Assembly: GCA_023228325.1 (NCBI GenBank)
Contig: JALOBK010000001.1
Span: forward strand, 1,341,549 to 1,405,548
Source of the DNA: a bacterium
Lineage (GTDB): Bacteria > Auribacterota > UBA6266
Direction of reading: 5' to 3'
DNA: 64,000 nt
In this document: in pieces, positions 1-7,958 of the stretch
Layout of the letters: every line of letters starts with the position of its first letter
Position numbering within the stretch: the stretch's first letter is position 1
Translations under genes and position numbers: made by a program
The notes under the pieces: generated by a model
Told to the model about the DNA's origin: nothing
Database searches by the model: none
The model's input: the letters and a program-made list of their open reading frames with translations, nothing else

Positions 1-2
1 AA

Positions 3-2600
3 GGTTTGTCCCCGGCAATATCTATTGAGCAGAGAAGCGCGTCTTCCAATCCCCGTTCGACCGTCGCCACATCCACCGAGATATATGATTACCTGAGGGT
101 TCTTTACGCCAATGCGGGGGATGTGTTCTGTTATAAATGCGGCCGTCCCATAAGCCGGCAGGGGCCTCAGGATATCGCCGATTCCATACTGGAATTGCCG
201 GAAGGCCTGGATATTGCGCTGCTTGCCCCTGTTATTGAAGGCAAGAAAGGCGAACACAGGCAGGTCTTTGAATTCCTCAAAAGAGACGGCTTTTCAAGAG
301 TCAGAATAGACGGCTTTATGAATGAGCTTGATGATGTCACAGGGCTTGATAAAAATAAAAAACACAGCATAGCCGCCGTTGTTGACAGGTTTAAAATTAA
401 GAGCGGAATAGCAAAAAGAGTAAGTGATTCCGTCGAAACGGCTCTTAAGACCGGCAAAGGCAAGATAATTATACAGCGCGGCAGGAATAATAAGGCGGAA
501 GATATCTTTTATAGCGAGGAAAACAGCTGTCCTTACTGTGGAATAAGCTACGGGGAAATAAGCCCCAGGATGTTTTCGTTTAACAGTCCTTACGGGGCCT
601 GTCCCTCCTGTCATGGACTTGGGCATAAACTGAGTTTTTCGAGAGAGTCTGTCGTGCCTGATCCCGATAAATCGCTTGAAAAGTGGGCGATTGCTCCCTG
701 GAAAAGAGGCGGAAAATCATTACTGATTTATTATAAAAAGATTTTAAGGGGGGTATGCAGGCATTTTTCCATTGATATGGATAAGCCGTGGAAGGAACTG
801 TCCGGAAAACAGCAGAAGATAATATTATACGGCTCCGGCGAAGAAGATATTTCTTTTTCATTCTGGAGAAGGGGCGCGGTCAGGCATTTCAGTAAACCTT
901 TTGAAGGTGTTATCCCGAACCTTGAAAGAAGGTTCAGGGAAACGGACAGCGAGGGGGTAAAGGAATACCTGCAGAGATTTATGGGAGAAGAAGACTGCGA
1001 ACTCTGTAAAGGTTCCAGGCTGAAACAGGAAAGCGCTGCCGTGAAAATAGAAGGTAAATCCATTTATGATTTTACAAGAATGTCTGTTTCAGAGGCTCTG
1101 GAATTCATAAACAATATAAATTTTTCTGCAAACAAATTTAAAGTTGCGGGTGAATTGATTAAAGAAGTCAGGATGAGGCTGGTTTTCCTGGAAAATGTAG
1201 GCCTTGGATATCTGACGCTGGACAGAAAAAGCGCGACCCTTTCCGGCGGAGAAGCCCAGAGGATAAGGCTGGCGACACAGATCGGATCGGGACTTGTCGG
1301 GGTTCTCTACATACTTGATGAACCGAGTATAGGTCTGCACCAGAAGGATAACATAAAACTTCTGAATACATTAAAAAGCCTGAGAGATATGGGCAATACC
1401 GTGATTGTGGTGGAACACGATGAAGAAATTATAAGTTCGGGTGATTTTATTATAGATCTGGGTCCCGGCGCGGGGAAAAAGGGAGGATATCTTGTATATG
1501 CCGGAGGATTGGACGGCCTGCTTAAAAATAAAAATTCAATAACGGCGGCATATCTTTCGGGAGAAAAAGAGATTTTGCTCAGGGAAAGAAGGATTGTGGG
1601 GCCGAAGAATAAATTTTTGAAGGTTTTCGGAGCCAGGGAGAATAATCTTAAAAATATAGATGTGAAGATACCTCTCGGCAGGTTCTGCTGTGTTACGGGT
1701 GTGTCGGGATCGGGGAAAAGCACCCTTGTGGATGAAATCTTGAGGAAGGCGCTGTTTCAGAAAATTTACGGTTCCAAGGAAAAACCCGGCGCTTATTCCC
1801 GGATAGACGGGGTTTCGAATGTTGACAAGGTAATCCTTATCGACCAGTCGCCTATAGGCAGAACACCGCGTTCCAATCCCGCTACATATACGGGTGTTTT
1901 CGGGCATATAAGAGATTTATTTTCAAAAATACCTGAGGCAAAGCAAAGAGGCTATATGCCGGGAAGATTCAGTTTTAACGTCAAAGGGGGCAGATGCGAA
2001 TCCTGCAGGGGAGACGGAATTTTAAAAATCGAAATGCATTTTCTGCCGGATATTTATGTAGAATGCGAAACCTGCAAAGGGAAACGTTACAACAGGGACA
2101 CGCTCGATATCAGGTATAAAGGTTTGAATATCGCGGAAGTTCTGGATTCAACGGTTAACGAAATGCTTGAGCATTTTAAAAATGTGCCTAAGATAAGGGA
2201 AAAACTTCAGACATTGAAAGATGTCGGGCTTGGTTATATCCATCTCGGTCAGCCCGCGACCACACTATCCGGAGGGGAAGCGCAGAGAGTCAAGTTATCT
2301 TCGGAACTGGCGAAGAAAGCGACAGGCAGTACATTGTACATCCTGGATGAACCTACGACCGGGCTGCACTTTGACGATATAAATATGCTTCTTGATGTTT
2401 TGCACCGCCTGGTATCGCTGGGCAACACGGTGCTTGTCATAGAACACAACATAGATGTCATCAAAACGGCTGATTATATTATCGATCTCGGCCCTGAAGG
2501 CGGCGACAAAGGCGGTTTTATTGTCTGTGAAGGAACGCCTGAAGAATTAGCTTCAAATCCGGAATCTTATACGGGGAATTATCTGAAGAAAAAGCTTTAA
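3..2600 (+). CDS. uvrA: UvrABC system protein A (5'-truncated by window edge)
   Basis: UvrA is the damage-recognition ATPase of nucleotide excision repair; it works as a dimer and loads UvrB on DNA. The reading frame is already open at the left edge (GLSPAISIEQ, normally internal), so roughly 80-90 N-terminal residues including the first Walker A lie outside. In the visible part are the zinc-binding cysteines CYKC (about residue 42) and CPYC/CPSC (about 175-200), the first ABC signature LSGGEAQRIRLA (about 412) with Walker B LYILDEPSIGLH, the second Walker A GVSGSGKST (about 565), the C-terminal zinc module CESC/CETC (about 664-687), and the second signature LSGGEAQRVKL with LYILDEPTTGLH. All motifs are intact, so it should be functional. 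It converges with the channel gene on the other strand with only 4 bp between stop codons. The TTG at position 6 is not a real start. Confidence 0.98.
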   Translation, partial: GLSPAISIEQRSASSNPRSTVATSTEIYDYLRVLYANAGDVFCYKCGRPISRQGPQDIADSILELPEGLDIALLAPVIEGKKGEHRQVFEFLKRDGFSRVRIDGFMNELDDVTGLDKNKKHSIAAVVDRFKIKSGIAKRVSDSVETALKTGKGKIIIQRGRNNKAEDIFYSEENSCPYCGISYGEISPRMFSFNSPYGACPSCHGLGHKLSFSRESVVPDPDKSLEKWAIAPWKRGGKSLLIYYKKILRGVCRHFSIDMDKPWKELSGKQQKIILYGSGEEDISFSFWRRGAVRHFSKPFEGVIPNLERRFRETDSEGVKEYLQRFMGEEDCELCKGSRLKQESAAVKIEGKSIYDFTRMSVSEALEFINNINFSANKFKVAGELIKEVRMRLVFLENVGLGYLTLDRKSATLSGGEAQRIRLATQIGSGLVGVLYILDEPSIGLHQKDNIKLLNTLKSLRDMGNTVIVVEHDEEIISSGDFIIDLGPGAGKKGGYLVYAGGLDGLLKNKNSITAAYLSGEKEILLRERRIVGPKNKFLKVFGARENNLKNIDVKIPLGRFCCVTGVSGSGKSTLVDEILRKALFQKIYGSKEKPGAYSRIDGVSNVDKVILIDQSPIGRTPRSNPATYTGVFGHIRDLFSKIPEAKQRGYMPGRFSFNVKGGRCESCRGDGILKIEMHFLPDIYVECETCKGKRYNRDTLDIRYKGLNIAEVLDSTVNEMLEHFKNVPKIREKLQTLKDVGLGYIHLGQPATTLSGGEAQRVKLSSELAKKATGSTLYILDEPTTGLHFDDINMLLDVLHRLVSLGNTVLVIEHNIDVIKTADYIIDLGPEGGDKGGFIVCEGTPEELASNPESYTGNYLKKKL

Positions 2601-2604
2601 GGTC

Positions 2605-3312
2605 TTATTCCACGAGTTTTCTGAGTTTTTCCAGCTGTTCTATGTTTCCCATCATTATCAGCGAATCTCCGGCGTTCAGCACAAGCTCGGTGCGGGGATT
2701 ATATATATAATTTTTAGTTTCAGCCTGTTCGACCGCAACAACAATAAGACCTGTTTTCTTTGCTATATCCGCTTCTCCCAGGGTCTTCCTGATGAGGGAG
2801 GAGTTTTCAGCGATTGTAACGCTCTCCATTCTCAGGCTCAGATCGGCTTGTTTCAGCATAGTATCAAGAAATGAGACAACAACAGGCCGGAGAGCGACGG
2901 ATGCAAGGCGCATACCTCCTATCCTGTTGGGAGAAACCGTGGCATTGGCGCCTGCTTTAAGAAGCTTTCTTTCAGAGTCTTCATCGACCGCTTTTGAAAT
3001 AATCCTGAGGTTGGCATTAAGGCTTCTCGAGGTAAATACGACGAAAAGGTTGCTCGTATCATCGTTCAATGTCGATATCAGGCCTTTTGCGTTTTTTATG
3101 CCGGCAAGTTCAAGTATCTCGTCCTGCGTGGCATCTCCTGTCACAAAAAGAAGGTTCTCTTTATACGGTATCTGATTCAGGGCTTCCTCTTTTTTTTCAA
3201 CTATCACAAACGGGTTTCTTGTTTTATAAAATTCTTCAATAACCGATAAGCCGGTTTTGCCCGCGCCGCATATAATAAAATGATTATTTAATTTAGATAT
3301 ATTTTTATTCAT
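2605..3312 (-). CDS. Candidate internal translation product: free RCK domain of the potassium channel
   Basis: Inside the channel gene, in the same frame, an ATG at 3312 (Met99 of the full protein, at the junction of TM2 linker and RCK domain) is preceded by TAAGGAG at 3326-3320 with a 7-nt spacer. This is a much better ribosome binding site than anything before the full-length start. It would give a 235-residue soluble protein starting MNKNISKLNN and containing the whole RCK and TrkA-C parts. In the archaeal channel MthK an internal start (Met107) produces free RCK subunits that complete the octameric gating ring. The match in position and design is the reason for this call; whether the shorter protein is made is inference. 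Confidence 0.6.
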   Translation of the reverse strand: MNKNISKLNNHFIICGAGKTGLSVIEEFYKTRNPFVIVEKKEEALNQIPYKENLLFVTGDATQDEILELAGIKNAKGLISTLNDDTSNLFVVFTSRSLNANLRIISKAVDEDSERKLLKAGANATVSPNRIGGMRLASVALRPVVVSFLDTMLKQADLSLRMESVTIAENSSLIRKTLGEADIAKKTGLIVVAVEQAETKNYIYNPRTELVLNAGDSLIMMGNIEQLEKLRKLVE

Positions 3313-3606
3313 TTTCTTTCTCCTTAAAATATTATTTAATTGCCCTTCAAGAATAAAGGCAGTTGTATTTGATACTCCGTATAACAAAGTTCCCATCCCG
3401 GTGAAGATGATAAAAATGGCGAAAAATATTTCAGCGGGATTTTCTCCGATTTCCCTGTTGCCGACCGTTGATATAAGGCAGATTGTCAGATAAAGGGCAT
3501 TTTCAACCGAAATATTTTTAAGAGCGGCAAATCCTGCCGTGCCCGTAATAATCACCGCCGCAAGGGCTATGATGATTTTCAGGATCCTTTTTTGAATGAT
3601 ATCCAT
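2605..3606 (-). CDS. Two-TM potassium channel with RCK/TrkA-N and TrkA-C domains
   Basis: This 333-residue protein has the layout of MthK-type channels: TM1 (about residues 7-28), a pore loop, TM2 (about 58-78), an NAD-binding RCK domain beginning at IICGAGKTG (114-119 Rossmann glycines) and a TrkA-C-like domain at the end. It should form a ligand-gated cation pore in the inner membrane. The filter reads TVGNREIGE (from residue 47) rather than TVGYGD, so potassium selectivity is not assured. I chose the ATG at 3606 rather than the in-frame TTG at 3642 because that TTG is the first half of a perfect -35 box. The ATG has no Shine-Dalgarno sequence and lies 7 nt past a consensus -10 box. An internal ATG with a strong ribosome binding site lies at 3312. 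The gene is monocistronic and converges on uvrA. Confidence 0.88.
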   Translation of the reverse strand: MDIIQKRILKIIIALAAVIITGTAGFAALKNISVENALYLTICLISTVGNREIGENPAEIFFAIFIIFTGMGTLLYGVSNTTAFILEGQLNNILRRKKMNKNISKLNNHFIICGAGKTGLSVIEEFYKTRNPFVIVEKKEEALNQIPYKENLLFVTGDATQDEILELAGIKNAKGLISTLNDDTSNLFVVFTSRSLNANLRIISKAVDEDSERKLLKAGANATVSPNRIGGMRLASVALRPVVVSFLDTMLKQADLSLRMESVTIAENSSLIRKTLGEADIAKKTGLIVVAVEQAETKNYIYNPRTELVLNAGDSLIMMGNIEQLEKLRKLVE

Positions 3607-3613
3607 AGTAACT

Positions 3614-3642
3614 ATATTATTTAATCCGGCCCGGCGTGTCAA
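3614..3642 (-). promoter_or_regulatory. Sigma70-type promoter of the channel gene, leaderless arrangement
   Basis: On the minus strand TTGACA (3642-3637) and TAATAT (3619-3614) are separated by exactly 17 nt. The expected transcription start, about 7 nt after the -10 box, falls on or next to the A of the ATG at 3606. The mRNA for the full-length channel should therefore be leaderless or nearly so, which agrees with the absence of a ribosome binding site there. Confidence 0.75.
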
Positions 3643-3672
3643 TTATTTCAGAAAGAATATGGAATATCTTTT

Positions 3673-3701
3673 TTGACATGGGGAAGAATTTAGTGTAATT
3701 T
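3673..3701 (+). promoter_or_regulatory. Sigma70-type promoter of the discoidin-protein operon
   Basis: TTGACA (3673-3678), a 17-nt spacer and TAATTT (3696-3701). The predicted start near 3708 leaves a leader of about 28 nt with AAGGA at 3721, properly placed before the ATG at 3736. It is divergent from the channel promoter, with about 30 bp between the two -35 boxes. Confidence 0.7.
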
Positions 3702-3735
3702 AAATGGGAAAAATTTTTAAAAGGACGGTGTTTCA

Positions 3736-5124
3736 ATGATAAAGAAAAGTTGTATTCTTTTTTTGACGGTATTGTTTATGGCGGGTGTTAAATGCTATGC
3801 GCTTAAAGTGTCTGATGTTTCGACCCAGTGCCCCGAACATCCGTCAACCGCGGCTGTTGACGGCAATGACGCCAGTTACTGGCTGTCATCAAAAGGGATG
3901 AGTCCGGCCTGGCTGGCCATAGATATAGGGAAGACAACTAAAATCAACGGTATTCAGCTGATCTGGGGTGATAAGGCCGCCAGATTATATAAGATATACA
4001 TATCTTCGGGGGGAAAAAAATGGGATGAAGTCGCCTGTGTTGATGACGGCAAAAAAAATGAAAGCCGCATGATATTCTTTGATGACAAAGAAGCAAGAAT
4101 GATAAAAATCTATTGCGAGGAGGGCGCTGACGGGGACGAATATTCAATAAGGGAGATAAAGCTGCTGTGTAACATAGAAGAAACTCAGGCCGATAACCCC
4201 ATTATTTCTATTAAAGCCTCTTCCGAAGGTCCCGGAAGCGACGGAGCCATAACGGCATGCGACGGAAACGATCTTACAAGATGGGCATCCAGACAGGGAA
4301 GCGAATATGAATGGATAGAATTTGAATTTACAGGTATGCAAAAGATAAAAGCCGTGGAAATTATCTGGGAACGGGCATCCGCGAAGGAATATACGATAGA
4401 AACATCCGTCGACGGTAAAACATGGGAGTTGCAGTCTGCGGTCAAAGACGGCCGGCAGGGAGAAAGAAGAATGGTGCTTCTTAAAAACGAACCCGAAATC
4501 AAATTTTTCAGGGTCAATTGTTTCAGCAGGGCAAGTGTCTGGGGTTATTCAATATGGGAAGTAAAACCCATATTAACCGGCAAACCTAAATTCTCAGGGA
4601 AAAGATCCGAAAAGAAAACAGAATTGAAATTCGACAGGTTCCAGTCCCATGCCAGCGGCGCGCTGAAAAAAGAATGGCTTTACAGAGATGCTTCCGAAAA
4701 ACTTGTTAAAAGCGTTACCGCATCTTCGACAAGGGAAGGGCATGAACCCGTTTATGCGGTAGACCCCAGGATGAGAACCAGCTGGTTCTCGGACGCAAAC
4801 GGCGAGGAATGGCTGCAGATAGAATTTAAGGAAGGCGTGATTCTGGGGAATTTAAGATTGAAATGGAATTATAACCCTGCCCAGCATTTTAAAATCCAGG
4901 TTTCGGAAGACGGATCTGACTGGCGGGATGTTTATGAGCAGGAAGGCGTGGGGAAATACGAGCAGAAATATATAAGTTTTGATTCAGTTGCGTGCAGGTT
5001 TATGAGAATACTATGTATAAAACCCACTTTTGATGAAGCGACTTCCGGTAATTATGACAGTTATTCGGTGATTGATATCAGTATCAATCCTGCTAAACCG
5101 ACCCCTGTTTGGAAGCAGAATTGA
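3736..5124 (+). CDS. Secreted protein with three F5/8 type C (discoidin-like) domains
   Basis: The 462-residue protein starts with a signal peptide (MIKKSCILFLTVLFMAGVKCYA, cleavage after about residue 22). Three repeats of a discoidin/F5-8C pattern follow, at about residues 23-145, 155-285 and 320-455. Each has an early SSxxxxxxxxxAxDGNDxxxW-like segment (AVDGNDASYWLS, ACDGNDLTRWAS, AVDPRMRTSWFS), then WLAIDIG or EWIEFEF/WLQIEF strands, a YKIYxSxDGxxW strand and a final RxxxIxC strand. Such domains bind sugars or surface polymers; no catalytic domain is attached. It is exported to the periplasm or cell surface. It is the first gene of an operon that continues with an unknown secreted protein 10 bp downstream. 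The ligand is unknown. Confidence 0.85.
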   Translation: MIKKSCILFLTVLFMAGVKCYALKVSDVSTQCPEHPSTAAVDGNDASYWLSSKGMSPAWLAIDIGKTTKINGIQLIWGDKAARLYKIYISSGGKKWDEVACVDDGKKNESRMIFFDDKEARMIKIYCEEGADGDEYSIREIKLLCNIEETQADNPIISIKASSEGPGSDGAITACDGNDLTRWASRQGSEYEWIEFEFTGMQKIKAVEIIWERASAKEYTIETSVDGKTWELQSAVKDGRQGERRMVLLKNEPEIKFFRVNCFSRASVWGYSIWEVKPILTGKPKFSGKRSEKKTELKFDRFQSHASGALKKEWLYRDASEKLVKSVTASSTREGHEPVYAVDPRMRTSWFSDANGEEWLQIEFKEGVILGNLRLKWNYNPAQHFKIQVSEDGSDWRDVYEQEGVGKYEQKYISFDSVACRFMRILCIKPTFDEATSGNYDSYSVIDISINPAKPTPVWKQN

Positions 5125-5134
5125 ACAAAATCTT

Positions 5135-5740
5135 ATGAAAGTAAAAATATTATTTTTCATAACAGTATGTTTTTTTGCGGTTGCGGCGGTTTCGGCCGAA
5201 GAACAGCTTTATGCCGGAAAGAGCGAGAACCCTCCGACACACACAATAGAAAAGTTTTTCTCGGCCAGCAACAAGATCCCCATATGGATATCGGATTCGG
5301 AAATAGTTTTCGTGAGGGAAAGCATAATGTGGATCGTGAATCCGGGAGACAAGGTAGTGGATGATGAAAAAGGGAGAATTATCAAGGAAGAGATTTGCGT
5401 AATGAACCTGGATACAGGCAGGATCAGCGTGGTATATAATACAGCCGGCAGAAAGAAACGTATAGAAGCTCTGGGATTGCGCGATAAGGATATCCTTATC
5501 AAAGATAAGTTTAAAGGTGATTTATATGTTTCCGAGAATGGCTGGTTGAGGAAATCCGGGAAATCGGAGGAAGCTGGTTTTAATGAGGTTTTAAACCGGT
5601 CCGTAAAAGATAATGAGAGAAAAGGCAGATGCATTTATGAAGAAGGCGGCAATATTATGATGAAATGCAGAGGATCGGACAAGCCGGTTGTTTTGGTAAA
5701 AAGCCTGTTTAAGACGGTCGAGTTTTCCAAAAAAAGATGA
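5135..5740 (+). CDS. Hypothetical secreted protein
   Basis: I do not recognise this 201-residue protein. The ATG at 5135 is chosen because it gives a clean signal peptide (MKVKILFFITVCFFAVAAVSA); the frame is open further upstream but only through the end of the previous gene. The mature part contains strands such as IPIWISDSEIVFVRE, MWIVNPG and ICVMNLDTGRISVVY. These resemble single blades of TolB-like beta-propellers, but there are too few for a whole propeller. It overlaps the next gene by ATGA, so it is translationally coupled to the CPBP protease. Confidence 0.7.
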   Translation: MKVKILFFITVCFFAVAAVSAEEQLYAGKSENPPTHTIEKFFSASNKIPIWISDSEIVFVRESIMWIVNPGDKVVDDEKGRIIKEEICVMNLDTGRISVVYNTAGRKKRIEALGLRDKDILIKDKFKGDLYVSENGWLRKSGKSEEAGFNEVLNRSVKDNERKGRCIYEEGGNIMMKCRGSDKPVVLVKSLFKTVEFSKKR

Positions 5741-6561
5741 AAGGCTACTTTAACAGCAGGTTCAGTATATTGTATGAAGCCTTTACTTCGGCGGTCGTCG
5801 GTTTCGTTCTTGCTATAGTCGTGCGCGGGTTTATCGATTTTCCTGTAGTTAAGATATGGACCAGGACATCCGCGGCGGCTTTTCTTATTCTTATAATGCT
5901 GGACTGCAGGTTTTCGAAATTAAGCGGGCATGAGCTCGGGCTGGATATCTCGCTTGCGGCAAAAAAATATCTTTACGGTTTGGCTTCGGGGGTTCTGAGC
6001 CTGTGTGTTCTTCTGGTAGCCTTTTATTCTTTCCGGCTGAGATATCCCGACCCGGCTTTCCTATGGAGTTCTTTTTCGCGTCGCTTGGTTGCGGCCCTTT
6101 TTATTGCGCTTGCGGTGTCTGTATTTGAAGAATTTGTCTTTAGAGGCTACCTGTTTTCAAAGATAAAAAAATACAGTTCGGTAAAAGTTTCTTTCTGGAC
6201 TGTAACCGTTCTGTTTGCCATGTTGCATCTTATAAAACCGGTTTTCATTGACGGTGAAAAGTTTTTTCCGGAACATTTTGCCGGCATGTTCGGCATAGCC
6301 GCCGTCAGTTATATACTTATGGATGCGAGGATAAAAACCGGAAGCCTGTTTTTCCCGATGGGAATCCATGCCGGATGGGTTTTTGTTATGAAGACCAAGA
6401 GTATTTTTCTGGATGTCCCGACGCATTACAGTGATTCATGGTTTTTGCCTCTTTTTGGTTCAACCGAATATTTTGAAGGAGGATTGGTTTCGTGTCTTTT
6501 TCTTATAGCCGTAGCGGTATTCTTAACAAAAAAAATATATCCGGCTCTGCAAAGAAGATAA
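5737..6561 (+). CDS. CPBP family intramembrane metalloprotease (CAAX protease/Abi type)
   Basis: A 274-residue polytopic membrane protein with about seven or eight hydrophobic segments. The family's catalytic motifs are present in order: EEFVFR (Glu131, Glu132, Arg136), His164 in MLHLIKP and His211 in IHAGWVF. These are the conserved glutamates and histidines of the Rce1-like fold that bind the metal and activate water. In bacteria such proteins process membrane peptides or small proteins; the substrate here is unknown. Start overlaps the stop of the preceding gene (ATGA), so the two are probably co-expressed, and the upstream secreted protein is a possible partner. Confidence 0.85.
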   Translation: MKGYFNSRFSILYEAFTSAVVGFVLAIVVRGFIDFPVVKIWTRTSAAAFLILIMLDCRFSKLSGHELGLDISLAAKKYLYGLASGVLSLCVLLVAFYSFRLRYPDPAFLWSSFSRRLVAALFIALAVSVFEEFVFRGYLFSKIKKYSSVKVSFWTVTVLFAMLHLIKPVFIDGEKFFPEHFAGMFGIAAVSYILMDARIKTGSLFFPMGIHAGWVFVMKTKSIFLDVPTHYSDSWFLPLFGSTEYFEGGLVSCLFLIAVAVFLTKKIYPALQRR

Positions 6562-7289
6562 AGTCCGCGGCGGGTTCCTGGCTTAAAACCGCAGAAGATA
6601 TTTTTTTCCCTCCGAGATGTTTGTTTTGCGGGAAACTCTGTGATGACGGGGAGATAAGGTTTATTTGCGGGGATTGTTACGGCGGATTTACGGGTTTCGA
6701 TTCCGTCCGGTGCGTAAAATGCGGGAAAATCCATTCCGAAGCAAACAGTCTCTGCGTCAGATGCAGTTATGCTCAATTTTCCTGCGGCAGGGCTTATCAT
6801 GCTTACAGACTGTGTGAAAAAACCAGATTCCTTGTACACCAGTTTAAATACGGCAAAAATTTTGAAGCGGCGCAGGCTATTGCGGGATTAATGGATAAAA
6901 AAGGGCTTTTAAGCGCAATATCATCTGATATAATCGTACCTGTGCCCATGCATATAATTGATAGACTGAAAAGAGGTTTCAACCATTCTTCATTTCTCGC
7001 AAAGATGATTTCTAAAATTACGGGAATTCCTGTTGTGAAGGCTCTTGCCAAAACAAAAAGCACCCTCCATCAGGCAAGCCTTACGAGAACAAAAAGAATA
7101 AAAAACATTAAAAATGCCTTTAAAACCGTAAAAGCCGGCAGAATAAAAGGAAAAAAAATCCTTTTGTTTGATGATATATGCACTACGGGGGCTACGTTAA
7201 ACGAATGTGCGATTGCCCTGAAAAAGGCGGAAGCCCGGAGTATAGAAGTTATGACTTTTGCTGTTACAGCCTCGGACAGCAGCTCTTAA
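6492..7289 (+). CDS. ComF family double zinc ribbon / phosphoribosyltransferase-like protein
   Basis: 265 residues. The N-terminus has two CxxC zinc-binding pairs per ribbon (CLFCG/CGDC and CVKCG/CVRC, about residues 42-95). The C-terminal half is a type I phosphoribosyltransferase fold with the PRPP motif ILLFDDICTTGAT (Asp227-Asp228) and the PVPMH strand near 152. ComF proteins support DNA uptake in competent bacteria, but many non-competent species have them and the reaction is not established. The GTG at 6492 is supported by an AAGGAGGA ribosome binding site about 8 nt upstream, even though it lies 70 bp inside the CPBP gene. It belongs to the 3736-7845 operon. Confidence 0.88.
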   Translation: MSFSYSRSGILNKKNISGSAKKIKSAAGSWLKTAEDIFFPPRCLFCGKLCDDGEIRFICGDCYGGFTGFDSVRCVKCGKIHSEANSLCVRCSYAQFSCGRAYHAYRLCEKTRFLVHQFKYGKNFEAAQAIAGLMDKKGLLSAISSDIIVPVPMHIIDRLKRGFNHSSFLAKMISKITGIPVVKALAKTKSTLHQASLTRTKRIKNIKNAFKTVKAGRIKGKKILLFDDICTTGATLNECAIALKKAEARSIEVMTFAVTASDSSS

Positions 7290-7320
7290 ACAGATTAAGT
7301 TTTATATAAGGAGACGATTG

Positions 7321-7845
7321 ATGAAAAAGTTTATTTTTGCCGCGGTCATCACTCTGCTGATTTCAGGTTTTTCATATTCCCAGGATTATATTTTAGTTTC
7401 CCAGATTCCGCTGGGTATTCATAACGAAAGTTTTGTAAAAATATTCGGGAAACAGATACAGAAAAAAGCCTTCCATCAGGGTGTCTACCGTTATTATATG
7501 GGGGAAAAACAGTATTATTGGGGAAACCTTTCCGCCACGGCCGATGCGACTAAACTTAAAAAGTATGATAATTATGTCATAACATCAATAAACATAAAGC
7601 TTTATGAATTGGATAAATGTTATGCCTGTGATGTTTTTGAATTCATTATAGAAAGCCTTAATGACCGGTTTGGAGAGCCTGAGATTAAAGGAACCCTGAA
7701 ACCGGTTTATACATGGAACACTGAAGACGTCCTTATTAAAAAAGAAGATAACTGTATAACATTTTCCGCTAAAGAAAAATACCTTGAGAATTTGCAGAGG
7801 GAAGAGCTTCAACAGTCGGTCGAATCTCTTTTCGGCTGCCAATAG
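7321..7845 (+). CDS. Hypothetical secreted protein
   Basis: I cannot assign a family to this 174-residue protein. ATG at 7321 follows a good AAGGAG ribosome binding site and gives a signal peptide (MKKFIFAAVITLLISGFSYS). The mature sequence is rich in aromatic residues and has one close cysteine pair (CYAC) and a C-terminal cysteine (FGCQ), which could form disulfides in the periplasm. It sits 31 bp after the ComF-like gene and 113 bp before gap, so it is the likely last gene of its operon; I see no strong terminator hairpin after it. Confidence 0.65.
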   Translation: MKKFIFAAVITLLISGFSYSQDYILVSQIPLGIHNESFVKIFGKQIQKKAFHQGVYRYYMGEKQYYWGNLSATADATKLKKYDNYVITSINIKLYELDKCYACDVFEFIIESLNDRFGEPEIKGTLKPVYTWNTEDVLIKKEDNCITFSAKEKYLENLQREELQQSVESLFGCQ

Positions 7846-7871
7846 ATTAGTTTAAAAATACCTTTTTACCC

Positions 7872-7899
7872 TTGACATACTTAGAAGAACAGATAAAAT
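7872..7899 (+). promoter_or_regulatory. Sigma70-type promoter of the gap-pgk-tpiA-secG operon
   Basis: TTGACA at 7872-7877, 16-nt spacer, TAAAAT at 7894-7899. The predicted start near 7906 gives a leader of about 50 nt that ends in AAGGAGGG before the gap ATG. Confidence 0.7.
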
Positions 7900-7958
7900 A
7901 GTGAAACTTTGAACCAAGTAAGCAGAAAAACGGCAATATTAAATTTAAGGAGGGTTCC

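Noticed and set aside
2792..3175. Plus-strand frame of 127 codons opposite the potassium channel
   Set aside because: Antisense shadow of a well-supported gene; no signal peptide, domain or ribosome binding site.
3607..3642. TTG at 3642 as the start of the potassium channel
   Set aside because: It coincides with a perfect -35 box and lacks a ribosome binding site; the ATG at 3606 sits where the transcript should begin.
5072..5134. Upstream start for the secreted protein at 5135
   Set aside because: It runs through the end of the discoidin gene and would bury the signal peptide 21 residues inside.
7846..7958. Possible riboswitch in the gap leader
   Set aside because: The leader of about 50 nt is too short and shows no conserved aptamer pattern; only a promoter and SD are supported.
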